From Nemertoderma westbladi (taxonomy: Eukaryota > Xenacoelomorpha > Nemertodermatida > Nemertodermatidae): a stretch of 64,000 nt of DNA. The stretch lies in NCBI GenBank assembly GCA_032718475.1, contig JAUCBJ010008596.1:1-64000 (forward strand). The letters are read 5' to 3'. A program made the position numbers and the translations under genes. A model generated the notes under the pieces. It saw only the letters and a list, made by a program, of their open reading frames with translations. It was not told the DNA's origin and did not search any database. The first letter of the stretch is position 1. Every line of letters starts with the position of its first letter. Positions 11,873 through 21,028 of this stretch are shown here, piece after piece.

Positions 11873-12372
11873 CAATATAAGCAATATATACTAAAACTGA
11901 TATTCATTATAAATTCAAAAATGTCTTTAAAAAATATGTTCTAGAAATTTAGGGATCAAAATTTCTTGTGCTAGGCCTTGTTACACCCCAAGCTTCCATT
12001 CAAATGAAAGACCAACATAATATAAAGAACAAAATTATAGCAAAACCTAGTTGCCCCAATGTGCCCCTAAATTACACTTGTTTTGTGAGTCCCATCACAT
12101 GTTGCAATCAAGAACCTGTAATTTATAGATTCAATAGGGTCATAAATTCAATTTAGGGTCATAAGGGCTAATGGAACTATAATACTAACAGGCTATTCGG
12201 CAATGTAAAATATCGAATATCTCCAGTATTGAATAATACAGAGATGCCTTTGTTTCTTTCACATTGTCCGCAAGTATTGGTTGTTCTATGCTGATAATAC
12301 AATCTGCAAGTATATAATATAATAATTCTACAGAATTACAAAATACACCATATTTCATCACTAAATTACAGA
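11873..12372. other. No gene seen
   Basis: AT-rich sequence between a LINE fragment and the minisatellite; nothing recognised. Confidence 0.4.
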
Positions 12373-14090
12373 TAATTGGGACCCAGACAAAAGGGACATG
12401 TACAATTGGGACCCGAACAAATGGGACATGGACAAATAGGACCCGGTCATATGGGAGATGGACAATTGGGACCGGGACAAATGGGACATGGACAAATGGG
12501 ACATGGACAAATGGGACCCGGTCAAATGGGACATGGACAATTGGGACCGGGACAAATGGGACATGGACAATTGGGACCCGGATATTTGGGACATGGACAA
12601 TTGGGACCGGGACAAATGGGATAAGGACAAACGGGGCCCGGATAAATGGGACATGGAGAATTGGGACCCGGACAATTGGGACATGGACAATTGTGACCCG
12701 GACAATTGGAACATGGACAAATGAGACAAGGACACTTGGGACATGAACAAATGAGACCCAGAAATATGGGGCATGGACAATTGGGACTCGGACAGATTGG
12801 ACATGGACAATAGGGACCCGGATAGATGGGACATGGTCAATTGTGAGCCTGACAAGTGGGAAAAGTAGATTTGAGACCCGGATAAATGGGGCATGGACCA
12901 TTTGGACCCGGACAATTGGGACATGGACAAATGAGACAGGGACAATTGGGAACAGGACAAATGATACATGGACAATTGGGACCCGGACAAATGGGACATG
13001 GACAATTGGGACCCGAACAAGTGGGACATGTAAAAATGGGACCCGGGCAAAAGGGACATGAATAATCGGGACCCGGACAAATGGGACATGGAAAATTGGG
13101 ACCCGGACAAATGGGACATGGTCAATTGGGACCGTGATGTGGGAAAAGTAAATTTGGGACCCGGATAAATGGGGCATGGGCCATTGGGACCCGGACAATT
13201 GGTACATGTAAAAATGGGACCCGGAAAAATGGGACATGGACAATTAGGACCCAGACAAATGGGACATGGAAAATTGGGACCCGGACATGTGGGACATGCA
13301 GAATTGGGACCCGAACATGTGGGACATGTACAAATGAGACCAGGACAAATGGAGCATGGACAATTGGGACCCAGACAAATTGGACAAGGTCAATTGGGAC
13401 CCTGACAAGTGGGAAAAGTAGATTTGGGACCCGGATAAATGGGCCATGGACCATTTGGACCCGGACAATTGGGACATGGACAAATGAGACAGGGACAATT
13501 GGGAACAGGACAAATGATACATGGACAATTGGGACCCGGACAAATGGGACATGGACAATTGGGACCCGAACAAGTGGGACATGTAAAAATGGGACCCGGG
13601 CAAATGGGACATGAATAATCGGGACCCGGACAAATGGGACATGGAAAATTGGGACCCGGACAAATGGGACATGGTCAATTGGGACTGTGATGTGGGAAAA
13701 GTAGATTTGGGACCCGGATAAATGGGGCATGGGCCATTGGGACCCGGACAATTGGGACATGTAAAAATGGGACTCGGAAAAATGGGACATGGACAATTAG
13801 GACCCGGACAAATGGGACATGGAAAATTGGGACCCGGACATGTGGGACATGCAGAATTGGGACCCGAACATGTGTGACATGTACAAATGAGACCAGGACA
13901 AATGGAGCATGGACAATTGGGACTCGGACAAATGGGAAATGGACAATTGGGACCCAGACAAATTGGACAAGGTCAATTGGGACCCTGACAAGTGGGAAAA
14001 GTAGATTTGGGACCCGGATAAATGGGCCATGGACCATTGGGACACGGACAAATAGAACATGGAAAATCGGACTCGGACAATTGCGACTCG
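12373..14090. repeat. 1.7-kb minisatellite of 15-bp (30-bp dimer) units
   Basis: Continuous tandem array whose 15-bp unit alternates between GGGACATGGACAAAT-like and GGGACCCGGACAATT-like forms, giving a 30-bp dimer. A higher-order layer exists: a variant block containing GTGGGAAAAGTAGATTTG recurs at about 12857, 13143, 13408, 13693 and 13995, giving super-repeats of about 550-580 bp. Because the unit is a multiple of three and lacks stops in several frames, frames up to 352 codons appear on both strands, giving decapeptide repeats such as SHLSGSQLSM. I do not regard these as genes. Confidence 0.95.
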
Positions 14091-14454
14091 GAAATTTTAT
14101 ATTTTGAATTTTCCGATTTAGTGGGGGTAGATATCTGTGAGAACTTCGAAATTGCAACAGTTATCAAATTGTATACAAATTTCTCGGTCAACTTTTGTCT
14201 AAATAGTTGTAAATATTAGAACTCTAGAATACAGTATAACATAAGGGAAACATAGGAAAAATACTGCGAAATAATAAAAATAGTGATCAGCTAAAAATTG
14301 AATCTATGTACTGCTTTAACCCTCTCAGTCCCGGCATATTTTCCTACCCCATTAGTCCCGGGGGGGGGGGGAGGGGTTCATATGAACCCCCCCCCCCCCC
14401 CCCCTGCAAATTCATAAAGCAGTATGAAATTTACATAAAATACATCAGACCCGA

Positions 14455-14880
14455 CGTTTTCGCATATGCTGAGAATAATGGTGCAAATAATAATTTCACT
14501 GGACCATTTTTTGTGTCATTTTTGGGTGCACGAAAAGTGCTAGTAAATTTTTATTTGAAAATATTAAATACCAGGTTTTGCGATTAGAAACTTCCTTTAT
14601 TTAGGTTTTCGCATATGCTGAGTTCAATGGTGACATTCACAAAGACGTTGCATTGTGTCTTGCACCTTATTTTTGGGTGCGGTGCGGCACGAAAATTACA
14701 AGTAGCAAAAATTTTGGAATTTATTTGGTCACGGATCTGTGGGTTAGAAAGGTATATAACAGGGTTTTCGCATATGCTGAGTTCATTGGTGACAATCCTA
14801 AACTCGTTGCATTGAGTCTAGCACCTGATTTTTGGGTGCGATGCGGCACGAAAATTACAAGTAGCTGAAATTTTGGGTGT
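14455..14880. repeat. Three diverged 150-160 bp repeats inside the MITE
   Basis: Each copy starts GTTTTCGCATATGCTGAG (about 14456, 14605 and 14763) and later contains TTTTTGGGTGC and CGAAAA. The copies are clearly diverged from each other. Confidence 0.8.
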
Positions 14881-15745
14881 AAAAAGTAAAATTTCACACA
14901 TCCGAGTAAGTCCAAAACATGTTTCATTGTAATCAGCACCCAAAAATACCCATTCTTACATAAAATTTATGTCGATTTGATGTTGTTACAAAATGAAATT
15001 TTTTCATTACCTGCACTTTTCGTGCAACATGCTGGGTGCAAAAAAGAACAATTTCACACATCCGAGTAAGTCCAAAACATAATTCATTGTAATCAGCACC
15101 CAAAAATACCCCATATTACATAAAGTTTATGTTGATTTGATGTTGTTACAAAATGAAATTTTTTCATTACCAGCACTTTTCGTTCAACATGCAGGGTGTA
15201 AAAAGTAAAATTTCACACATCCGAGTAAGTCCAAAACATGTTTCATTGTAATCAGCACCCAAAAATACCCATTCTTACATAAAATTTATGTCGATTTGAT
15301 GTTGTTACAAAATGAAATTTTTTCATTACCTGCACTTTTCGTGCAACATGCTGGGTGCAAAAAAGAACAATTTCACACATCCGAGTAAGTCCAAAACATA
15401 ATTCATTGTAATCAGCACCCAAAAATACCCCATATTACATAAAGTTTATGTTGATTTGATGTTGTTACAAAATGAAATTTTTTCATTACCAGCACTTTTC
15501 GTTCAACATGCAGGGTGCAAAAAAGTACAATTTCACACATCCGAGTAAGCCCAAAACATGTTTCATTGTAATCAGCACCCAAAAATACCCCTTCTTACAT
15601 AAAATATATGTCGATTTGATGTTGTTACAAAATGAAATTTTTTCATTACCAGCACTTTTCGTGCAACATGCTGGGTGCAAAAAATAAAAATTTCACACAT
15701 CCGAGTAAGTCTAAAACATAATTCATTGTAATCAGCACCCCAAAA
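14880..15745. repeat. 160-bp satellite, about 5.5 copies, inside the MITE
   Basis: TTTCACACATCCGAGTAAG begins at 14892, 15052, 15211, 15371, 15531 and 15691, a period of 159-160 bp. Alternate copies are most alike (AGTAAAATTTC versus AAGAACAATTTC forms), so the array grew as a 320-bp dimer. Confidence 0.95.
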
Positions 15746-16206
15746 AACCTTATTAGGCAGTCAATAGTTATAGATATCTTAAGTCTAAAAAAATTTCGAA
15801 AAAAATATCTAAAAAAAATCGGTTTTTTTTCAGACACTATGAAAAAAAGGGGGGCACCCACAGAAAAGTAGCAATCCGTTGAAAATAAAAATAGTGCCAA
15901 AAGGTGCGCCGATAAAAGTTAGGAAAAGTCAAGAAATTTGCGTATCTCATTTTTAGTGCTTCTATGTTTGCAATCGATTTTTGATAGGGGGGGGTTCATA
16001 TGAACCCCCCCCCCCCCCCCCCCCCCCCCCAGGGACTGAAACGGTTAAAACTGTGACCCTAAATGTACTCCACAGCCAGCACAGCTACAAATATACAGGG
16101 TAACCCTGCAAACATACTGAAAAACAAATTTATACATATCTTAATGAGATTGCGTGTTATTTGAAACAGAGATAGTTTCACCTCCCTCCTTGTCCGTTCG
16201 AGACTC

Positions 16207-17030
16207 CTGTAGATTAACAGAGTATTGCCTGTTCAGGGACCTAGATGCAGCCTTAACTGCATTCTTGGCCGCTAAAGTCTGTTTGAGTCGGGACTCTTTC
16301 TGCGCCTTATGAAGGTCGTTGCGGCACTTGTTGTCAGTCCAGGGGGCCCTTTTCCTGTTTCGAGGGTATACAGGAACTGTTTCTGCAGCTGCTAACTTAA
16401 CTGCTCTCTGTAAAGGCAGTATAGCCCTCACAGTGATCTGCCGCCTCAGAGGCAAGAGCCTCATACCTGTTACTCAGCTGTAGTGTGAAGCTGGATCTCA
16501 CACTTGGCTGTTTGCAACAGAGAAGACCAGTCATGGCAGATTTCGTTGTTCTGCTAGCATGCAGACTGAGTCTTACCTTGGCCACAATAAGGCGGTGGTC
16601 ACTGGAGAAGGGTCGAAGTGTAAATGCATTACAATCTTGAATAGAGCTCCTGTATTTCCTACGAAACAGAATATGGTCTATCTGGGACTTGTGACCACTG
16701 TGTCCACTATGAGTCCATAGCTTTCCAGTTCGCTTCTTGAACTGGGTTCCAGCCGAAAACAATCCATTTCCAGAGATAAAATCCTGAAGATGGACAGAAT
16801 TTCGGTTAACACTATTGCTATAGACCCAGGGTGATGTAGGTGATTGATGCAGACTTGCATTAAAGTCCCCCAGGAATGTTAAGAATGCATGCTGATCCAC
16901 TCCATCAGTAGCTGCTTGTAGATTGTGGTAGAAATTTTCCACCTCCTCTACAGGGGCAACACTAGTTGGAGAGTAGCACGCAATCAGAACGACGTTAGGA
17001 AACTTCTTAGCCAGTCTTCCAGAACATGAG
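16207..17030 (-). pseudogene. LINE A, endonuclease C-terminal part (interrupted by nested LTR elements)
   Basis: Minus-strand apurinic-type endonuclease of a non-LTR retrotransposon. The frame 16942-16397 contains the catalytic GDFNASL, the IDHILF motif and SSDHRLIVAK, all in the expected order. It then shifts frame near 16410 into PVYPRNRKRAPWTDNK and a Lys-rich linker ending about 16207. The 5' half of the same gene lies at 34268-35340. If the inserted LTR DNA (17031-34267 plus one target copy) is removed, the reading frame passes across the junction without a break, which supports this reconstruction. The same family is at 62125-64000. The 3' part, including the RT, is missing here. Confidence 0.88.
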
Positions 17031-17440
17031 TGTGAGCGTATTCAATTCCGCCACACTAACCCCATAAAGTTGGTGTTAAGCAATATTGGGAGCACGAGGT
17101 TGATTACCAATCAACCTCGTGTCACCCCAGTAAACGGGGACAACAGGCCCCAGGGGAACACACACACAATAGGGGTCAGGGGTTACACCCCTGAGAGAGA
17201 GGGAATAGCAGGGGTAAAGGGAAACACTCCAAGGGAGGTGAAAGGGCGACAATTAGGTTATTAGCCAATGGGGGGAAAGCATCGACTGACTAGTGTAATA
17301 TGGCCAACCCGTGCAATATATATTACCAGTTGTGTCATTTCATTCACTCAGTTATCTCAGCGCAGTTAGGGCAGAGTGGTGACTTTGTTACCGTTGTCGC
17401 CACCATCATCCATCAGTACTGCTGTATACTTAGGCCTATT
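17026..17440. mobile_element. Solo LTR, left part (target duplication ATGAG)
   Basis: An LTR starting TGTGAGCG at 17031 and ending CCCGTCACA at 34267 (TG...CA termini), flanked by ATGAG at 17026-17030 and 34268-34272. The BEL element inserted inside it splits it into 17031-17440 and 34103-34267, 575 bp in total. Only one LTR and no internal region is present, so it is a solo LTR left by LTR-LTR recombination. Five-bp duplications suit Gypsy or BEL type elements; I cannot choose. A perfect 13-bp hairpin (CACGAGGTTGATT arm, 17093-17121) lies inside. Confidence 0.85.
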
Positions 17441-17565
17441 TATAGAATTATATTCCCTAAATGCCGTGGATTTTCAAAATTTTATTTTATTCGGATTAAC
17501 TTTGTAAAGATTGCTTTGAGTTCTCATTCGTATTGGTTCTATCATTTGTGCATCTATCGGTCAAG

Positions 17566-17653
17566 TGGTTCAGTAGCTCAGTTGGTAGAGCGTTGGAAAT
17601 TATATGTGTAGTAGGTATCGAGTTCGAATCCTAGTAAGTGCGAATTATTTTTT
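17566..17653 (+). promoter_or_regulatory. tRNA-like Pol III promoter (A and B boxes) in the 5' LTR
   Basis: TAGCTCAGTTGG (17574-17585) matches the tRNA A box exactly, and AGTTCGAATCC (17621-17631) matches the B box at 10 of 11 positions, with tRNA-like spacing (47 nt between starts). A run of six T (17648-17653) follows as a Pol III terminator. The D-arm is well formed; acceptor, anticodon and T stems pair poorly, so I do not call a functional tRNA. The same sequence is in the 3' LTR (A box 32303, B box 32350). Confidence 0.7.
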
Positions 17654-17850
17654 GTGCAGAATTTCAACTCATTTAAATTAACCGCTACAAATTAATTGCA
17701 TTTGTCTGTACCAATAAGGCTGTAGTTATTTGATTGTAACCAATGTCGTGCAAGTTATATATTAGCTGGACCAATAAGCTATCTTTAAAACCTTGTTAGA
17801 ACCCATAGAACAATCGAGAATTTTCTCGATTGATTGCAGCACAAATTTAG

Positions 17851-17998
17851 TATATAAAGGTGCGATTTCGTTCATTAGTTCACTTAATCATACCTTATAC
17901 ATCAATCTTCACTTCAATCTATACTTCTCAGCAGTATTCAGTCGTGCTTAGTTTAGTCTCAGATTACATTGTATTATAATTGTGTCTTCTGTAATAAA
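17851..17998 (+). promoter_or_regulatory. LTR Pol II promoter and poly(A) signal
   Basis: TATATAAAGG at 17851 and AATAAA at 17993 bracket a short presumptive R region (start about 17880, end about 18015). Copies are at 32580 and 32722 in the 3' LTR, where the AATAAA would end the transcript. Confidence 0.7.
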
Positions 17999-19368
17999 GT
18001 CAGAATATTCTCTCAGCCTTTCTGTTTTACTATGAATTCACTACGGTGAACAAACTCAGGGACAGGATGGCCGGCTAGAGATCGGGCCACAGCAATGAAC
18101 GGGAACATCACGGGAATGTAGACGAGAGACAACCCGCAATACCATTTAAAGTTATTCGCCCATCGCCTGAAAGGTTAGACAGCGTTCGATCCTTGCTACC
18201 TAAGTATAAGACCAAAAGATCAAAGGTAGACGTAGTGACACGCTGTAAGCCCAAAATTACATCATAGGGACTGTACTGTCTTGATTCAGGGAAAACCGCA
18301 GTAGACCTTCATATTCCTACGGGGGGAGGAGAGAGAGCAGATACTAGTACGCAGATAGGACGTAGGCACACCGGTACAAGGCATACACATTGGTTAGGGT
18401 GCAGCAAACTGTACGCTTAACTCTTGCTAAGTACAGGTGTGTGTGCGACTATTTGCCGTACAACGGTGTCCGTTACATCAGAACTTGTAGGCTAGGGGGT
18501 TGCTGTGTTTTCACCTGAATTGGGATTGTACCGTTCAGGCGGTAGGGCAGTTTACGCTAGGCGCAAATAAATTGAGGCTATCAGGGATATACTAACATCT
18601 ACCGTGTCCCCGCCAACGCCCTAATAGGAAGTTACCCGGACTACCTGGGTGACTAAAATTCTAGATAGGAGCCAGGATAGCTATTAGTACCCGTACGCCT
18701 ACAGTAGTAAACTAACACATCTCTTCTTAGTATCAGGGACCTGGTACCTAAAATTGCCGAATTCTGGGCGTAGTATTAACCTTATGCCTGAATTTGAGTC
18801 CTGGAAATACGCAAGAGGGGAAGGAACCTTATCATTCGTGAGTATTGGACCTACAAGTTATAAAATTAGAATATTCGTAAAATGCACACCGTACCCAGTA
18901 ATTATATATATGAAGGAGCAAAACTGTTTTGACCGTTCAGAATTAACACACGCGCGTTAGAAATTATTTACACCTCAAAATATATAAAATTAACTTTCGT
19001 CCTTACTGCACTTTGCTCGCTAGTTAGCCCTCTCCAAATCTGCTCTATACCTAGCTAGCGTCCCTTTGCCCAACCATATAAATCACACCGCGGCAAAGTA
19101 TACGAGCCCCTTAGTCTGTCAGTGAGTCAGCCTGATTTTAGGATTCGCTGCGCGGGATTTTGTTTTATCGAAGTTTGTCTGCTCGTAGACTGTTTTCTGC
19201 CTCACCGGTTAAAAGAGATCGATACTGCAATATATTCGCTTACTTGGGGTTTACTGTTTTGGTGAGAAGGTCGGATTTATGATTTGATTTACAAACTTTA
19301 CAGTAGGATATTGCAGGTATTGTTACCGTCTTTTCCGATAGTAGGAATAGGCGTATCTCTCCAATTTA

Positions 19369-20173
19369 GTAGGAATATGTTTTACTGAACTACGGTTCGG
19401 TAGGACTAAAGTTATTTGAAAATTTTGTATTTTGAGGTAAAAATTTGTATTTGATTAGCTAAGTGCTAATTTTGAAATAAAATTTGATTTGAACCGCGTG
19501 TAATATTTTTGGAATTGAATACCGGTGTTTAAAAGGGTTTAAATACCATATTGTACCGGTACAAAAATTTTCGTAAAGTAAAACCTAACTCTTTTGTTTT
19601 TCAGGATTCAGAACTCATTTCTAGACTGTAACGGGAGCAAGACCGTGTTTAGCAAGTTTGGGAGATAGATAACTCAACAACTTTGGTTGGGAAAATCGCG
19701 TTTCGTCCACAACGTTAAAAACGGAAAGGTTCACGTTCGGTTTGTATCTGGGAATCTGTTTTTCTGGAGAATTATTGGAGTGGGTGAGTTCGAAAAGTTG
19801 CATAAATAAGTTAGGCATTACCGTATTTAGTTAAAATTATTGTGGGTTCCACTGTCTCAAGTATTTATGCATTCCGTACGATTTCTTTGTTCATTGCTGA
19901 ATTAGTCCGTATTATTGTATTTAATTTACCTTTTGATAACGCATATCGTTATCCGATTTATTTGTTATAAAATTGGCCGCTAGGCTAATTTTATTATATA
20001 CTTATTCCGTGACATTTATTTGCTGTAAAATTGGCCGTTTAGGCTAATTTTATCCATCTGCTATAAAATCGGCCGGTAGGCTAATTTTATATGACTGTAA
20101 TTAGTACCGTTTAGATAAAATACGGTAAACTTGATACTTTGACACTCACTTAACTTGACTTACAACTACCGAA
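19369..20173 (+). other. 5' leader of the BEL element
   Basis: 805 bp between the 5' LTR and the Gag ATG. The first bases (GTAGGAATATG) do not look like a normal TGG-starting primer-binding site, so the priming tRNA is unclear. A GATAACG/CGTTATC hairpin (about 19935-19953) and three related stem-loops (19967-20090) lie just upstream of Gag, where retroelements often carry packaging or translation-control structures. Confidence 0.75.
19967..20090 (+). promoter_or_regulatory. Three tandem stem-loops upstream of Gag
   Basis: Units at 19967-19994, 20026-20052 and 20063-20090 share ATAAAATTGGCC, a 4-5 base loop and GGCTAATTTTAT. Each can fold into a stem of about 12 bp with one G-U pair. The third unit changes TTGG to TCGG but keeps the fold. 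A role in RNA packaging, dimerisation or translation is inference. Confidence 0.75.
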
Positions 20174-20995
20174 ATGAGTGACAAACAAGACTATACGAAG
20201 AATACACAAACCGACTATGACTCGTGTGACGGAGATAAGTCAGCAGCGGAAGAACAACAGGGGAAGACTCGCGAGCCTACCGAACCTACACCGTGTGCGT
20301 CACCAGTACATCCAACGGGAGTACCGGATGCCGTAGTACGAGGCGACGGCAGGACCGAGGACTTTCTAACTGTTCCGCAACCTAGATATAGGGAAACGGA
20401 AATGGTAAGTTCAGCAGGAAGCACAGAAAGTGTGGTTAGAAGCGTCGGTGGATACATGGCGCATATAACCAGGAGCATTGGAGAAGGCCAACGCATATTA
20501 GACGGGTTGACCGCTCCGATGTCTCGATTCGAGTTCTACACCCTCCAGGTTAGAGTACAGAGTAAAGTATATAAGTCCGTAGATAATCTAGTTGGCCTAC
20601 AAGATCTAGCTAGACAGAGACAGGACATGGATACTCAACTTAGAATCCTCGAGAAACTAATGATCACTAGAGAGAAACTGATTCAGTTTAAGTCGACGAT
20701 TAGACAGATACAACAGGAACAAGCGGACCAGTTGTTAGGTGAGTCAGTTTCGGACGAATTATTACAACCCGAGGAAGAACAGGAACTGTACCGACTGGAT
20801 GGACAATTGAAACACCTGACGGATCACTTGCGCATGTGTGGCGAAGACGTCGGAGATTGGGAAACCGTGCCGGAGGCTACGAGGGAAACTTCACTCGCAC
20901 AAATCGAACTGGCACCGGGAACACTAAATCAATCACTGGTGAGTATTCGTAGCGAAATCTGCGAAGGAAGTATGGTCACGTCAGAAGTCGCTTGA
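20174..20995 (+). CDS. BEL element Gag N-terminal frame, ends at an in-frame TGA
   Basis: A 273-codon frame from ATG 20174 to TGA 20993-20995. The protein is acidic and polar with a helical region (about residues 120-240, rich in Leu/Gln/Glu); no catalytic domain. It is in the same frame as the 2644-codon Gag-Pol. The 11 codons between the TGA and the next ATG (21029) are open and in the same Gln/Glu-rich style, so the two frames look like one protein interrupted by one stop. The stop is followed by C (TGAC), a weak termination context. Either it is a recent nonsense mutation or readthrough sets the amount of downstream product. Confidence 0.85.
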   Translation: MSDKQDYTKNTQTDYDSCDGDKSAAEEQQGKTREPTEPTPCASPVHPTGVPDAVVRGDGRTEDFLTVPQPRYRETEMVSSAGSTESVVRSVGGYMAHITRSIGEGQRILDGLTAPMSRFEFYTLQVRVQSKVYKSVDNLVGLQDLARQRQDMDTQLRILEKLMITREKLIQFKSTIRQIQQEQADQLLGESVSDELLQPEEEQELYRLDGQLKHLTDHLRMCGEDVGDWETVPEATRETSLAQIELAPGTLNQSLVSIRSEICEGSMVTSEVA

Positions 20996-21028
20996 CAACA
21001 GCAAGAATTCTGCCGACAGCGACGAGAA

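Larger units (their letters stand above)
14316..16048. mobile_element. piggyBac-like non-autonomous element (MITE), TTAA target
   Basis: The element runs 14320-16044 (1725 bp), flanked by TTAA at 14316-14319 and 16045-16048, the duplication produced by piggyBac transposases. The ends are imperfect inverted repeats: CCCTCTCAGTCCC at the left, and the complement of CCGTTTCAGTCCC at the right. Just inside each end is a G run, then TTCATATGAA, then a C run (14358-14404 and 15986-16031). No transposase frame lies inside; the interior is tandem repeats. TTAA plus a CCC start fits piggyBac well. Movement would need a transposase supplied from elsewhere. Confidence 0.75.
17441..19368 (+). repeat. 5' LTR, 1928 bp
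   Basis: Identical in length to the 3' LTR. The termini are TATAG and ATTTA, not TG...CA. Visible parts: a tRNA-like segment (17566-17640), a hairpin AATCGAGAA/TTCTCGATT (about 17813), TATATAAAGG at 17851-17860, a likely start near 17880, AATAAA at 17993-17998 (poly(A) signal), then about 1.35 kb to the LTR end. The U5 would therefore be very long. A second TATA-like CATATAAATC is at 19075. A 68-codon frame (18754-18960) is preserved in both LTRs but has no recognisable product. Confidence 0.95.

Noticed and set aside
12185-13243. 352-codon minus-strand frame and several overlapping frames with HVPFVRVPI or SHLSGSQLSM repeats
   Set aside because: They are translations of the 15-bp minisatellite in several frames on both strands; nothing favours one as a gene.
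12373-15745. Regularly spaced repeats considered as a CRISPR array
   Set aside because: Units are contiguous with no unique spacers, and the DNA is eukaryotic.
17566-17640. Considered as a functional tRNA gene in the LTR
   Set aside because: A and B boxes are good, but the acceptor, anticodon and T stems pair poorly.
18754-18960. 68-codon frame present identically in both LTRs (also 33483-33689)
   Set aside because: Preserved only because the LTRs are recent copies; no recognisable domain and no independent evidence of coding.
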